Origin: Solidesulfovibrio magneticus RS-1
Lineage (GTDB): Bacteria; Desulfobacterota; Desulfovibrionia; Desulfovibrionales; Desulfovibrionaceae
Reading direction: 5' to 3'
Assembly (NCBI RefSeq): GCF_000010665.1
Contig: NC_012796.1
Span: 1,178,001 to 1,242,000 of the forward strand
Length of the DNA stretch: 64,000 nucleotides
Part shown: positions 43,904 through 53,901 of the stretch, piece by piece
How positions within the stretch are numbered: the first letter of the stretch is position 1
How the letters are laid out: each line of letters opens with the position of its first letter
Made by a program: the position numbers and the translations under genes
Notes under the pieces: generated by a model
Told to the model about the DNA's origin: nothing
The model's database searches: none
The model's input: only the letters and a program-made list of their open reading frames with translations

Positions 43904-45088
43904 ATGCCCGATCAGGACGAACGCCTTTCCCCACAACCCGCCGGGCTTCCGTCGGCCGCCGCCCCGGACCGCCCGCAGCCGGTGCTTCCGGCCGTCCCGG
44001 CCGAGGCGGACGGCGACGAGCACGGCCCGCTTCATGCCCGGTATTATCGCCCATTTTTGCTGCTGGTTTTTCTGGCGGCGGTGGCGACGGTGGGAGGGCT
44101 TTTATGGCCGTTTCGCCATGCCGTCATCCTGGCCGCCATCCTGGCGATTTTGCTTTCGCCGCTGCGGCGGCGCATGGAGGCCGCGCTCAAGGGGTCCCGC
44201 TATCTGACCGCTGCCCTGTTGACCGCGGCCACCCTGATTTTCATCGTCTTGCCCGCGGCCGTCTTGGCGGCCGTCTTGACCAGCAAGGCCGGGGCGTTGC
44301 TGGTCGAGGGCGTGCAGTGGTGGAGCGAGGGGGGCGTGGCCAGCCTCCTGGACCGGCTCCAGGCCGTGGCCCTGCCCGACTGGGTGCAGGGCCTGCTGGA
44401 CATGATTCCCATCGATTCCCAGGGCCTCAAGGTCAGCCTGCTCGGCGCGGCCGGCGCGGCCGGCCGGCAACTGCTGGCCATGGGGCGCGGGTTGGCCGGC
44501 CAGATGGCTGGCTTTGCCGCCCAGACGGTGATGCTGGTGTTGTTTTTGTTCTATTTCCTGTCGCAGGCCGAACAGGTGGTGCGGGGCTTGCGGCTGTTGT
44601 CGCCCTTGCGGCGCAGCCAGGAGCAGGAACTCACGGAACGGCTCAAGACCGTGACCCGCTCAATTCTGGTCGGCGGCGCGGCCGCCGGGTTGTCCCAGGG
44701 CCTGGCCACCATGCTCGGCTTGTGGTTGGTGGGCATCGATCCCTTGTTCTGGGGTTTCGTGGCCTTGCTGGCGTCGTTGATCCCGGTGGTGGGCACGACG
44801 CTTATTCATGTGCCGGCCATTGTCTATTTGTTGTCCCTTGGCGCGATGGGCAAGGCGGTTTTTTTGACGCTGTGGTGGCTTGTGGTGGTGAGCACGGTGG
44901 ACAACGTGGTGCGTCCGTTTTTCATCCGCGACGGCGCGCAGTTGCCGCTGCTGCTGATTTTCGTGGCCATCATCGGCGGCGTGCTGCTTTTTGGCCCTCT
45001 GGGGCTGATTTACGGTCCGGTGTCCATGAGCCTGTGTCTGGTGGTGTTCCAACTCTTCGTAGAGGCCCAAACGCGGCCGGGGCCATGA
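43904..45088 (+). CDS. AI-2E/PerM-family membrane protein
   Basis: A 394-residue inner-membrane protein with about seven helices: a pair near residues 45-85, the loop-rich middle, then VMLVLFLFYFLSQAEQVVRG and the family C-terminal segment GFVALLASLIPVVGTTLIHV and FLTLWWLVVVSTVDNVVRPF. Members include AI-2 exporters and Na+/H+ antiporters; which applies here is not known. The first 40 residues are polar and variable. Start 43904 follows AAGGAAGG. Confidence 0.87.
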   Translation: MPDQDERLSPQPAGLPSAAAPDRPQPVLPAVPAEADGDEHGPLHARYYRPFLLLVFLAAVATVGGLLWPFRHAVILAAILAILLSPLRRRMEAALKGSRYLTAALLTAATLIFIVLPAAVLAAVLTSKAGALLVEGVQWWSEGGVASLLDRLQAVALPDWVQGLLDMIPIDSQGLKVSLLGAAGAAGRQLLAMGRGLAGQMAGFAAQTVMLVLFLFYFLSQAEQVVRGLRLLSPLRRSQEQELTERLKTVTRSILVGGAAAGLSQGLATMLGLWLVGIDPLFWGFVALLASLIPVVGTTLIHVPAIVYLLSLGAMGKAVFLTLWWLVVVSTVDNVVRPFFIRDGAQLPLLLIFVAIIGGVLLFGPLGLIYGPVSMSLCLVVFQLFVEAQTRPGP

Positions 45089-45138
45089 CGAGGGGCGGGG
45101 AAAGCGGCGCCGTCCACGACGACCGGAGGGTCAAGGCG

Positions 45139-45288
45139 ATGCCTTCTGTGAAGACGGAAATGCAGGTGACCACGGACAGCCGGTTTCTGCCGTTGGTGCA
45201 AGGCCAGGCGCGGGTGTTGGCGGAGATCGGCAGTGCTGTTGTCCGCGGCGCGGCTGGCGATGTCTCGCGGTCAGACGTTATTTGTTGA
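45139..45288 (+). pseudogene. Possible fragment of an RsbW-like anti-sigma kinase
   Basis: A 49-codon frame preceded by GGAGGG. EMQVTTDSRFLPLVQGQARV resembles the start of RsbW/HATPase_c_2 proteins, but the frame stops after residue 49 and the ATPase body is absent. It is either a remnant or an unrelated small gene. The stretch 45289-45527 after it carries only the promoter of the next gene. Confidence 0.35.
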
Positions 45289-45313
45289 AGAATCATAACA
45301 GTTCTTGTATCTA
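45285..45313 (+). promoter_or_regulatory. Probable sigma-70 promoter of the CheB-CheR-PAS gene
   Basis: TTGAAG, a 17-base spacer and TATCTA in A+T-rich DNA, giving a leader of roughly 210 bases. Confidence 0.45.
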
Positions 45314-45527
45314 ATGTTTTCAGTGCATGACAAAAAAGTAATGGAGTACATCATTTGTAGAACGTCTTGCCGTGGGCCGTTCTCGTGGCGACCTGCGCTT
45401 GCATGGCGCTGGCGTCAAAGTATATTGAAGAAAGTGGCCGAGCCGTGAAGGGCGGCCGGCAGGCCCTGGGCCGCGCACGCGGCGTTGTCGCCAGCCGTTT
45501 TGCAACGCGATGTCCGCTGGGGAGTTT

Positions 45528-48500
45528 ATGGATACCGCAGACAGAGAACCAAAGTATTACGTAGGCATAGGCGCATCTGCCGGCGGGCTCGAAGCCCTGG
45601 ATGCGTTTTTTTCCCAAATGCCGGTGGACAGCGACATGGCGTTTATCGTCATCCAGCATCTTTCGCCGGACTATAAAAGCCTCATGGTGGAGTTGCTGTC
45701 CAAGCGCACGGCCATGAACGTGCGCCGCGCCGAGGAAGGCATGGCCGTTACGGCCAACACCGTCTACCTCATTCCGCCCAGGAAGCAGCTCACCATCTTT
45801 CACGGCAAACTCCTTTTAAGCGACCTCGACCACGCCAAGGGCATCAATTTGCCCATCGACATCTTCTTCCGTTCCCTGGCCGAGGACCAGGGGGACAAGG
45901 CCATCGGCATCATCCTCTCGGGCACCGGCAGCGACGGGGTTCGCGGCATCCGGGCCATCAAGGAGGCCGGGGGCATGATCATGGTGCAAAGCGAGGATTC
46001 GGCCAAGTTCGACGGCATGCCCCGCGCCGCCATCGCCACGGGGCTGGCCGACATGATCCTTGCCGCCGACGCCATGCCCGGCAAGCTCATCTCCTTCGCC
46101 AAACACCCCTTCACTTCCGCCCCCGGCCATCCCCAGGCCCTGCTGTCCGACGAGGACGGCCTGACCCGCATTTTCGCCCTGCTGCGCGAACAGACCAAGG
46201 TGGATTTCACCTACTATAAACCCAGCACCGTGCTGCGGCGCATCGAGCGGCGCATCACCGTCTGCCAGACCGCCAACCTACGGGAATACGTCCGCCTGTT
46301 GGAGTCGAGTCCGGGCGAGGTCACGACCCTGTACCGGGAACTGCTCATCGGCGTGACCAGCTTCTTTCGCGACCGCGACGTCTTCACGGAGCTCGGCAAC
46401 GTCTATCTGCCCGCCTTGCTCAAGGCCAGCGAGCGGCGCGAGATCCGTTTCTGGGTGGCGGGCTGCTCCACCGGGGAGGAAGCCTATACCTTGGCCATCC
46501 TGGCCCAGGAGTGCCTGGAGCGCCTGGACCGGCCGCTTTCGGTGAAGATCTTCGCCACCGACATCGACCGGGACGCCATCCTCCATGCGGGCAACGGCCT
46601 TTACGCCGAATCCATCGCCGCCGACCTGCCGCCGGGCATGTTGGCCAAGCATTTCGTGCGCCGCGACGACCACTATCAGGTGAATCGCCACCTCCGAGAG
46701 ATGGTGGTGTTTGCCCAGCACAACCTGACCAAGGACCCGCCCTTCACCAACATCGATCTGCTGAGCTGCCGCAATATGCTCATCTACCTGCAGCCGGTGC
46801 TGCAGCAAAAGGTCTTGGAATTCATGAATTTCTCCCTCAATCCCCAGGGCCTGCTGCTGCTTGGCACCAGCGAGACGCCGGGGGAAATGGGGGAGTACTT
46901 CGAACCCCTGCATCACCGGTTCAAGATTTTCCGCTCGCGCGGCAAACGTCGTCACCCCGTTGAAAAACCGCTGTTCCAAGGCACGGGGGACCGGCTTTCG
47001 CGTCAGTACGCCTCGCGGTTTTTCCGCAACGAGTACGCCCTGGGCCAGCGCGAGGAGGAACGCATCCAGGACAGGCTGCTCCAATCCCTGGCCGGGGATT
47101 ACGTGCCCCTGGTGGCCGTGGTCAACGAACACCACGAGCTGTTGCATCTGGTGGGCGAATCCGAGGGACTCCTGCGCCTGCCGTCGGGCAAGCAGAGCAA
47201 CGACATCACCCGCATGGCGGTCAAAGAGCTGGCCATCCCCCTGGCCACGGGCCTGCAGAAGGTTTTCCATTCGGGCCAGGAAATCAGCTACGCCAACATC
47301 CGCCTTCCTGCCCGCGACGGGGTCAGGACCATCGTCATGCGCATCCGGCCCCTGGCCGAGAAAAAAGGGCAGTTGCCGCTGGCTGCTGTCATCCTCCAGG
47401 AGTCCGCGCCCAGCAAGTCGGAAACCCAGCCCGGCGCGGCCCAGGTACTCGACATCAGCCGCGAAGCCGAACAGCGTATTCTCGATCTGGAACAGGACCT
47501 CCAATTCACCAAGGAAAACCTGCAGGCCACCATCGAGGAGCTGGAAACCTCCAACGAGGAACTCCAGGCCACCAATGAGGAGCTCCTGGCCAGCAACGAG
47601 GAGCTGCAAAGCACCAACGAGGAGCTCCAGTCGGTCAACGAGGAACTGCACACGGTCAACGCGGAGTACCAAAACAAGATATTGGAACTCACCGAGATGA
47701 CCAACGACCTGGACAACCTCATCTCCGCCACCCAGATCGCCACGGTGTTTCTGGACGAGAATCTGGAAATTCGGAAATTCACCCCGGCTGCAGCCAACAT
47801 CTTCCGCATCCTGCAAAGCGACGTCGGGCGCCCCATCTCCCATCTGACCCACCGGCTGCACGGGGTTGACGTCATGGAGGCGCTGCACCAGGTGGAGCGC
47901 CAAGGGCAGCCCGTGTCCCAGGAAGCCTGCACCCTTGAAGGCGAATGCTACCTCATGCGCGTGCTGCCTTACGCCATCGGGTCCTCGACCTCGTCCGGGA
48001 TGCTCATCACCTTCATGGATACCGGACCGCTCAAGCAAAGCCGGGACGCTCTGGCCATGCATCAGGAACTCCTGATCAAGACCCAGGAAATGGCCCGCGT
48101 CGGCAGTTGGCAGCTGGACCTTGGGACCAGACGCCTGGATTGGTCGGCCGAAGTCCACCGCATTTTCGGCACCGATCCGGAGACGTTCTCTCCTACCTAC
48201 GAGACCTTCATGGAACTGGTGCACCCCGAGGACCGGGAAACCGTCGATAAGACCTACCAGCGCGCCCTGCGGGACGGCGTCCCCTACGAGGTCGTCCACC
48301 GCCTCGTGCGGCCGGGAGGCGAGGTGCGCATCGTCCAGGAGAAATCCGTGGAGACGCGCAACGAAGCCGGACAAGCCACGATCTCCATGGGCATGGTGCT
48401 CGACGTCACCGACCTCGTCACCGTCCGCGACGCCCTGCGCCTGTCCCAGAGCTATCTGCGCAGCGTCATCGACGCCCTGCCGGCCCACTTGGTCATTTTG

Positions 48501-48938
48501 GACCAGGACGGCGTGATCGAATACGTCAACGCGGCCTGGCGGGCCTTTGGCCGCGACAACGGCCTGCGCCTGCCGGCCGACGCCGTGGGGACCAATTATC
48601 TGCGGATCTGCGAGGAAGCGGCTCCGCCCTGCCACGAGGAGGCGCAGCGGACGGCGCAGGCCGTGCGGGCAGCCCTTGGCGGCTGCGACGAGGCCACGGA
48701 GATCGAGTATCCCTGCCATCAGGAGGGCCGGCAACGCTGGTTTCTGGCCCGCATCCAACCCTTCGACACGCCCAAGGGCAGAAGGGTCCTGCTGATGCAC
48801 GACAACATCACCGCGCTAAAGGCCGCCGAGGACCGGCTTCGGTGGGAGGCTCCCCGCCCTGGCGATGCGCCGGCCGACTCCCAAACGGCACACACCCATC
48901 CCCCGGCCAGGCCGGACAGCGATGAAAAGCAGCCCTGA
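45528..48938 (+). CDS. CheB-CheR-coiled-coil-PAS signalling protein
   Basis: A 1136-residue protein. Residues ~10-195 are a CheB methylesterase (Ser17 in GIGASAGG, His44 in VIQHLSPD, Asp136 in SGTGSDG). Residues ~215-490 are a CheR methyltransferase (SAM loop WVAGCSTGEEAYTLAI, ATDIDRDAIL, DLLSCRNMLIYL). A long coiled coil follows with repeated TNEELxS-type units, then three PAS domains, and no kinase domain. Both catalytic sites look intact, so it can add and remove methyl esters. Start 45528 has GGGGAG; an ATG at 45510 is in frame but lacks one. The hybrid kinase 71 bp downstream probably completes it. Confidence 0.9.
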   Translation: MDTADREPKYYVGIGASAGGLEALDAFFSQMPVDSDMAFIVIQHLSPDYKSLMVELLSKRTAMNVRRAEEGMAVTANTVYLIPPRKQLTIFHGKLLLSDLDHAKGINLPIDIFFRSLAEDQGDKAIGIILSGTGSDGVRGIRAIKEAGGMIMVQSEDSAKFDGMPRAAIATGLADMILAADAMPGKLISFAKHPFTSAPGHPQALLSDEDGLTRIFALLREQTKVDFTYYKPSTVLRRIERRITVCQTANLREYVRLLESSPGEVTTLYRELLIGVTSFFRDRDVFTELGNVYLPALLKASERREIRFWVAGCSTGEEAYTLAILAQECLERLDRPLSVKIFATDIDRDAILHAGNGLYAESIAADLPPGMLAKHFVRRDDHYQVNRHLREMVVFAQHNLTKDPPFTNIDLLSCRNMLIYLQPVLQQKVLEFMNFSLNPQGLLLLGTSETPGEMGEYFEPLHHRFKIFRSRGKRRHPVEKPLFQGTGDRLSRQYASRFFRNEYALGQREEERIQDRLLQSLAGDYVPLVAVVNEHHELLHLVGESEGLLRLPSGKQSNDITRMAVKELAIPLATGLQKVFHSGQEISYANIRLPARDGVRTIVMRIRPLAEKKGQLPLAAVILQESAPSKSETQPGAAQVLDISREAEQRILDLEQDLQFTKENLQATIEELETSNEELQATNEELLASNEELQSTNEELQSVNEELHTVNAEYQNKILELTEMTNDLDNLISATQIATVFLDENLEIRKFTPAAANIFRILQSDVGRPISHLTHRLHGVDVMEALHQVERQGQPVSQEACTLEGECYLMRVLPYAIGSSTSSGMLITFMDTGPLKQSRDALAMHQELLIKTQEMARVGSWQLDLGTRRLDWSAEVHRIFGTDPETFSPTYETFMELVHPEDRETVDKTYQRALRDGVPYEVVHRLVRPGGEVRIVQEKSVETRNEAGQATISMGMVLDVTDLVTVRDALRLSQSYLRSVIDALPAHLVILDQDGVIEYVNAAWRAFGRDNGLRLPADAVGTNYLRICEEAAPPCHEEAQRTAQAVRAALGGCDEATEIEYPCHQEGRQRWFLARIQPFDTPKGRRVLLMHDNITALKAAEDRLRWEAPRPGDAPADSQTAHTHPPARPDSDEKQP

Positions 48939-49008
48939 AATGGCCCGCGCGCCGGCCTCACGCCCAAACCGCCCTGCAACCGCCTATACTGAACAGGGGT
49001 ATCGTCAG

Positions 49009-51174
49009 ATGACTTCCGACAAACTTCCCGCCGCCCAGGGACTCCGGGAACGCGCCGAACAGTTGTTGCAAGCCCATGGCGTCGCCGGCCGGTCCCTTTC
49101 CCCGGAAGAGAATCAGGCCGTTATCCACGAGCTTCAGGTCCACCAGATCGAACTGGAACTGCAAAACGAGGAGCTCCAGCGTTCCCAGGTCGAACTGGCC
49201 TTGGCCCTGGAGCGCTTCTCCATCCTCTTCCACAAGGCCCCGGTCGGCTACGTGGTCCTGGACAAGGACGCGATGATCCAGGAGGTCAACCACACGTTTC
49301 TGGATATGATCGGCTGGACCGGCCGCAAACCCGTGGGACGGCCGTTTTTCGAGTACATCGCCGAGCCGGCCCGTCCGGTATTCGTGGCCCGCTACCGGGC
49401 GCTTTTCAAAAGCCCCGAGGGCAAGAAGGTGGAGACGGTCCTGGATGTCCACGGGGGCGTCGATAAACCCGTGCTTCTGGAGGCCTGCGTCCACGAACAG
49501 CCGGCCGGTCTGGAAAAACCGGGGCCGGCGCCCCAGCTCTTTCTCGCCGTCAGCGACATCTCGGCCCGCCGCAAGGCCGAGGAAGCCCTGATGGAATCCG
49601 AGCGCTTCGCCCGGGGCACCCTCGACGGACTTTCCGCCCATATCGCCATCGTGGACGAGGCCGGGAACATCCTGGCGGTCAACTCGGCCTGGCGCGCCTT
49701 TGCCGCCGACGCCTCCTGCACGCCGGGCGCGGTGAGCGAGGGGGCCAATTATTTCCGCGCCTGCCAGGGGGCAATCGGCGACGAGGCCGATACCGCCGGC
49801 CGGATCGCCCGGGCCATCCGCGAGGTCCTGGCCGGCCGGCTGCCGTTTTTCAGCCTGGAGTACCCCTGCCACTCACCCACCGAAAAGCGGTGGTTCCAGG
49901 TGCGCGTCACGCGTTTTCCCGGGGACGGGCCGGCCCGGGCCGTGGTGGCCCATGAAAACGTCACCGAGCGGGTCCAGGCCACGGCCGCCCTGGCCTCCGC
50001 CAAGGAGGCGGCCGAGGCCGCCGCCAGGGCCAAGAGCGAATTTTTGGCCAACATGAGCCACGAAATCCGCACGCCCCTAAACGGTGTCATGGGCATGCTC
50101 CAGCTGCTGAAGCTGACGGGCTGCGATGAAGAACGCAACGATTTCATCAAGCTCGCTTACGACAGTTCCGAACGCCTCTTGCAGCTTCTCAACAATATCC
50201 TGGATATTTCCCGCATCGAAGCCGGACGCACGGTGATGGTCCAGGAGCCGTTCTCGCCTCTTGAATTGCTGCAAGAACCCGTGTTGCTGTTTCAAGGCAT
50301 GGCCAAGGCCAAGAACGTAACGATGGCCTTTTCCGCCGACGACGGCTTGCCCGAGCAGGTGACGGGCGATGTCCCCAAAATACGCCAGGTGCTGTTCAAT
50401 CTCGTCGGCAACGCCGTGAAGTTCACCCAAAACGGTCAGGTCCGGCTGGCCGTGGCCTACGCCGGCTCGCCGGCCTCGTCCGACAAGGCGACGCTGGTGG
50501 TGACGGTCGCCGACACGGGTAAGGGGATCTCGGCGGAGCTTTTGCCCGAACTGTTTCAACCGTTCACCCAGGGGGACAGCTCGTTTAAGAAGCAATATGC
50601 CGGCACCGGCCTGGGGCTTTCCATCGTCAAGCGCCTGGTCTGCCTCATGGGCGGAGCCCTGTGCCTGGAATCGGTCGAGGGGGAGGGCACGACCGTCCAC
50701 CTCAGCGTGCCGGTGACCCTTCCCGTTCCCAGGGAGGCCGATCTTCCCCGTGCTCCTGACGCCGAAGTCGCGCCCCGGCGCTATCGCATTCTGCTGGCCG
50801 AGGACGACGCCATCAACCGTATGGTCGCCGTCGGCATGTTGGGCAAGCTGGGGCACCAGGTCACGGTGGCGCAAAATGGCCGTGAGGCGCTGCTCCTGCT
50901 TGACGCCCAATCCTTTGATCTCATGCTGCTCGACGTGCAGATGCCGGTCATGAATGGGGTGGAGGTGGCCAAGGCCGTCCGGGAAGGCTGGGGCGGCCGG
51001 CCGGACATGCCTCTCGTCGCCACGACGGCCTACTCCATGAACAGCCAATGCGAGAATTTCCTGGAGGCCGGCATGAACGAATGCCTGGTCAAGCCCTTGG
51101 AATACGACACCCTCAAGCACGCCATCAGCCGGGTCATGGAGGCTTGGGAAAAGGGCCAAAAACATATTGCCTAG
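49009..51174 (+). CDS. PAS hybrid histidine kinase with C-terminal receiver
   Basis: A 721-residue cytoplasmic kinase without membrane segments. Two PAS domains ([40 protein letters not shown]) precede HisKA ([20 protein letters not shown]), the ATPase domain ([38 protein letters not shown]) and a receiver ([34 protein letters not shown]). The start at 49009 ([10 protein letters not shown]) follows AGGGGT; a longer in-frame start would overlap the previous gene. It is likely co-transcribed with the CheB-CheR-PAS gene. Confidence 0.9.
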   Translation: MTSDKLPAAQGLRERAEQLLQAHGVAGRSLSPEENQAVIHELQVHQIELELQNEELQRSQVELALALERFSILFHKAPVGYVVLDKDAMIQEVNHTFLDMIGWTGRKPVGRPFFEYIAEPARPVFVARYRALFKSPEGKKVETVLDVHGGVDKPVLLEACVHEQPAGLEKPGPAPQLFLAVSDISARRKAEEALMESERFARGTLDGLSAHIAIVDEAGNILAVNSAWRAFAADASCTPGAVSEGANYFRACQGAIGDEADTAGRIARAIREVLAGRLPFFSLEYPCHSPTEKRWFQVRVTRFPGDGPARAVVAHENVTERVQATAALASAKEAAEAAARAKSEFLANMSHEIRTPLNGVMGMLQLLKLTGCDEERNDFIKLAYDSSERLLQLLNNILDISRIEAGRTVMVQEPFSPLELLQEPVLLFQGMAKAKNVTMAFSADDGLPEQVTGDVPKIRQVLFNLVGNAVKFTQNGQVRLAVAYAGSPASSDKATLVVTVADTGKGISAELLPELFQPFTQGDSSFKKQYAGTGLGLSIVKRLVCLMGGALCLESVEGEGTTVHLSVPVTLPVPREADLPRAPDAEVAPRRYRILLAEDDAINRMVAVGMLGKLGHQVTVAQNGREALLLLDAQSFDLMLLDVQMPVMNGVEVAKAVREGWGGRPDMPLVATTAYSMNSQCENFLEAGMNECLVKPLEYDTLKHAISRVMEAWEKGQKHIA

Positions 51175-51486
51175 AGAGTCTTGGAAGGTCAGGCCGGAGG
51201 GCAGGCGCTCCCGGAGACGCCTCGGCCCAAGGGGAATCATGGCTGGTCATTTTGGCTCCACAAGAATCCGCACCGCCCCGCGAGGTGAGACGCGCCGAGG
51301 CGCAGCGTCCGTAACGGGTTGCCCCGTACGCCGGTGCTGACGGGGCGGCATGACCGGCTCCGGCTCGCCGGCGGCGACGCCAACCACCGCCGGCTGCCCG
51401 GCCAGCCGTGCCGCCCCGGGGTTGGGGGCTGGTTCGGCCTGCGGGGCGAGCGCGGCAATGGGACGGTTCGCAAAGCACCGGCGACG

Positions 51487-51523
51487 TTAAACGGCCCGGC
51501 CCTCCTGATGAGGGCCGGGCCGT
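51487..51523 (+). terminator. Bidirectional terminator between the hybrid kinase and the Tim44-like gene
   Basis: A 16-bp stem (51487-51502 with 51508-51523), edges AAA/TTT, serves two convergent genes. The rest of 51175-51486 holds no convincing gene. Confidence 0.75.
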
Positions 51524-51627
51524 TTGGCGTCTGGCAAGACACTGGGGCGGGTTTCGTCCCGGGCGGCCCGCCGGCTTCTCCGGGTCAAGGGAGCGGGCCG
51601 GAGCGAGTCGGGGACGGCTCCGGAAGG

Positions 51628-52545
51628 CTAGGCGTCCAGTTGCTGGATGGCGTCGAGCTTCCAGGCGTCGCCGGGCACGGTTTCCTTGCGCGTGAAATGC
51701 CAGACTTCGCGCACCTGTTCGGGCTGCCCGGCCTTGGGGTCCTCGCGCATGAGCACGTCGAAGTAGGCCGAGGCGATGGTTGCGCCGCCTTGGCTGCGCA
51801 CTTCCAGGAGCTTGGCGTCGACCAGGAGCACGTCGGTGGGCGCCGGGGTCGGGTCCTCGGCGGCCTGCTTGCGCACGTCGGCCATGAACGCCGGGGTGGC
51901 AAAGGCCTCGATGTCGGCCAGATCGCGCTTGCTCCAGGACTGCTGCATCCGGGCAAAAAGGGCTTTGGCCCCGGCCAGGAAGTCGGCGGCGTCAAAGCCC
52001 GGCGGCAGGTCCGGTCCGGCGGGCGCGGTCGCCTGGGCCGCCGCGCCGAGGTTGTTCCAGCCCCCGGCCGCCGCCTGTTGGGCCTGGGACTGGGGCTCGG
52101 CTTCGTAGCTCCGGGACATGGGCTGGCCGAAAGACGGCCCCTGGGCCGTGGCCGTGCGGCGCGAACGCATGAACCGGAAAAGCAGGAACAACCCGCCGCC
52201 GATCAGCAGCATGTCGAGCAGGCTGGGACCGCCCCAGCCATGGCCGCCGCCAAAAAGCATGGAGCCGACCAAGCCGCCGACCAGCAGGCCGCCGAGCATG
52301 CCGCCGAGGCCCGGGCGCGAGAACATGCCGCCGCCAGGGGTGGCCGCCGTGGGATTGGGTCGGGCCTGCTGGGAGGAAAAACTGCCTGAAGGGGAACCCG
52401 CATCGGGCCGGGGGGTGGTGGACGTGCTGAAGGACTGCCGGTTGCCCATGGAACCGCCGCCGCCCAGCCGTTTGGCCAGGCCCAGTTCCACGCTTGCAAA
52501 AAGCAAAGCAAAAACAGCCAGCAAGACACATGCGGTACGACCCAC
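51628..52545 (-). CDS. Tim44-like domain membrane protein
   Basis: A 305-residue protein. N-terminal membrane or signal segment ACVLLAVFALLFASVELGLA, a Gly/Ser/Pro-rich spacer, a glycine-zipper and second membrane region (GMLGGLLVGGLVGSMLFGGG; LLDMLLIGGGLFLLFRFM), and a C-terminal Tim44-like domain (AKALFARMQQSWSKRDLADI, ending DAWKLDAIQQLDA). Bacterial forms are of unknown function, possibly in lipid or protein handling at the membrane. Start is a GTG at 52545 with AAGGAGGT six bases upstream, preferred over a longer ATG frame without one. Confidence 0.83.
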   Translation of the reverse strand: MGRTACVLLAVFALLFASVELGLAKRLGGGGSMGNRQSFSTSTTPRPDAGSPSGSFSSQQARPNPTAATPGGGMFSRPGLGGMLGGLLVGGLVGSMLFGGGHGWGGPSLLDMLLIGGGLFLLFRFMRSRRTATAQGPSFGQPMSRSYEAEPQSQAQQAAAGGWNNLGAAAQATAPAGPDLPPGFDAADFLAGAKALFARMQQSWSKRDLADIEAFATPAFMADVRKQAAEDPTPAPTDVLLVDAKLLEVRSQGGATIASAYFDVLMREDPKAGQPEQVREVWHFTRKETVPGDAWKLDAIQQLDA

Positions 52546-52759
52546 GAAAGACCTCCTTGTTACGTGTCGCGGCATTTTGGCCGGACACTGTGTCAAGCCC
52601 GACTTCACTCCACGGCATGACGACAAGGAGCCGTGCACGCCCGGAGGGAAGCAAGGGCCAGCGCGCCAACCCGGCCGTCCAACAGCGGCGACCGGGAGCG
52701 TCGGTTCTTGATGGTCTCTTATATCAGTCGCAAAGGGGGACTCGTCAAGGAAAACCGGT

Positions 52760-53710
52760 CTACATGGAACATTGTTTAGGAACAAAGGACACAGCAAAGG
52801 CCGAGACAAAGGGCCGGGCCGTGAAGTGGGCGCCGGTTTTGGGAATGACCGCGAAGGGTTTGGCGCAGCCGTGGGCGGCGGTCACGGCGTCCGGGGAGAA
52901 GGTCAGGACCAGGGGGGTCAGTTCGTGGTCGCCGTCGCCGCAGATGCTGTCGCGCACCTTGGGGGCGAGTTCGCGGCGCGAGCCGTCGGGCAGGCGCACC
53001 GCCACGGCCGTGCGCACCGTGGCCAGACGGGAGGTTTCCCCGTCCGGGGTGAAGGCCAGGGAGTTGTCGTCGCCGGCGATGCCCACGGCGTCGGGATCAA
53101 AGGCCCAGACCGGCCCGGCCAGGGTTGGCGCTTCCACGGGCCGGGCCGGCTCGATGGAGCGCAGGGTTCCGCCGGGATGGAAACTGAGTCCCAGGCGGAC
53201 GGGCAGTTGGCCGCAGGGAGTGGGCACGGGCAGTTCCTCGCCGGGCCACAGGGTCAGGCTTCGCAGGCGGCCCTTGGGGTCGAAGGCCACGGCCAGCCAT
53301 TTGGCGCTAAGCCGCCCCACGGGCGTGGCCAGGGGGAGGGTTTCGGCCAGCCCGGCCTCGTCGGCTTCGGTCCAGTAGCCGGAGAGTTTGCCGTTTAAGG
53401 GGAACACCCGGGCCACGGCCCCGTTGTCGTGGAAGGTGACCAGTTCCGCCGGCAGCGGCCCGGCCGGGGTTTCCACCACGGTACGGGTTTCCAGCGGCAG
53501 GCTGCGGACCTGGCCGTTGTCGTGGAAGGTGACGGGCGGCTTGGTCATGCGCCGGGCGTCGTCGATGGTGTGCTGGGGCACAAGCCGGCCGATGGACGTG
53601 GCCAGGGCGGCCGGGGCGGCGAGAAAGGCCGCGCGTACGCCGCCGTCCGGGCGGCGTTCCACGAGGCCTTCGATGGGCAGGGGGCCGTAGCAGGTGTCGA
53701 TGGTGTCCAT
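52760..53710 (-). CDS. Hypothetical protein with MORN-like hairpin repeats
   Basis: A 316-residue soluble protein built from about six short beta-hairpin units of the form (V/L)xFxxxGxxRSLxL: VTFHDNGQVRSLPL, VTFHDNGAVARVFPL, VAFDPKGRLRSLTL, LSFHPGGTLRSIEP and LAFTPDGETSRLAT. The pattern recalls MORN/YwqK-type repeats that act as scaffolds. There is no signal peptide and no catalytic motif. Function unknown. The 214 bp between it and the Tim44-like gene hold nothing recognised. Confidence 0.7.
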   Translation of the reverse strand: MDTIDTCYGPLPIEGLVERRPDGGVRAAFLAAPAALATSIGRLVPQHTIDDARRMTKPPVTFHDNGQVRSLPLETRTVVETPAGPLPAELVTFHDNGAVARVFPLNGKLSGYWTEADEAGLAETLPLATPVGRLSAKWLAVAFDPKGRLRSLTLWPGEELPVPTPCGQLPVRLGLSFHPGGTLRSIEPARPVEAPTLAGPVWAFDPDAVGIAGDDNSLAFTPDGETSRLATVRTAVAVRLPDGSRRELAPKVRDSICGDGDHELTPLVLTFSPDAVTAAHGCAKPFAVIPKTGAHFTARPFVSAFAVSFVPKQCSM

Positions 53711-53901
53711 GTCCGGGGAAAAGCAAATACCGGTCCAGATTTTTTATTCAATATTGTCGGCTGGCTGTCGTCGGCAAGGCACGCCTGGTCGACAAAATCG
53801 TGGCTGCGGGCGACAAAAGCGTCGGTCGGGCCGCGTCATACGGCCGTAACGCCTCTGGCCCATGGTGCGGACACGTTCCACCCTTGCCAGCCGGGGCCGC
53901 C

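Noticed and set aside
46278-48800. An 840-codon open frame antisense to the CheB-CheR-PAS gene
   Set aside because: Shadow frame of a long high-G+C gene; no motif or start signal.
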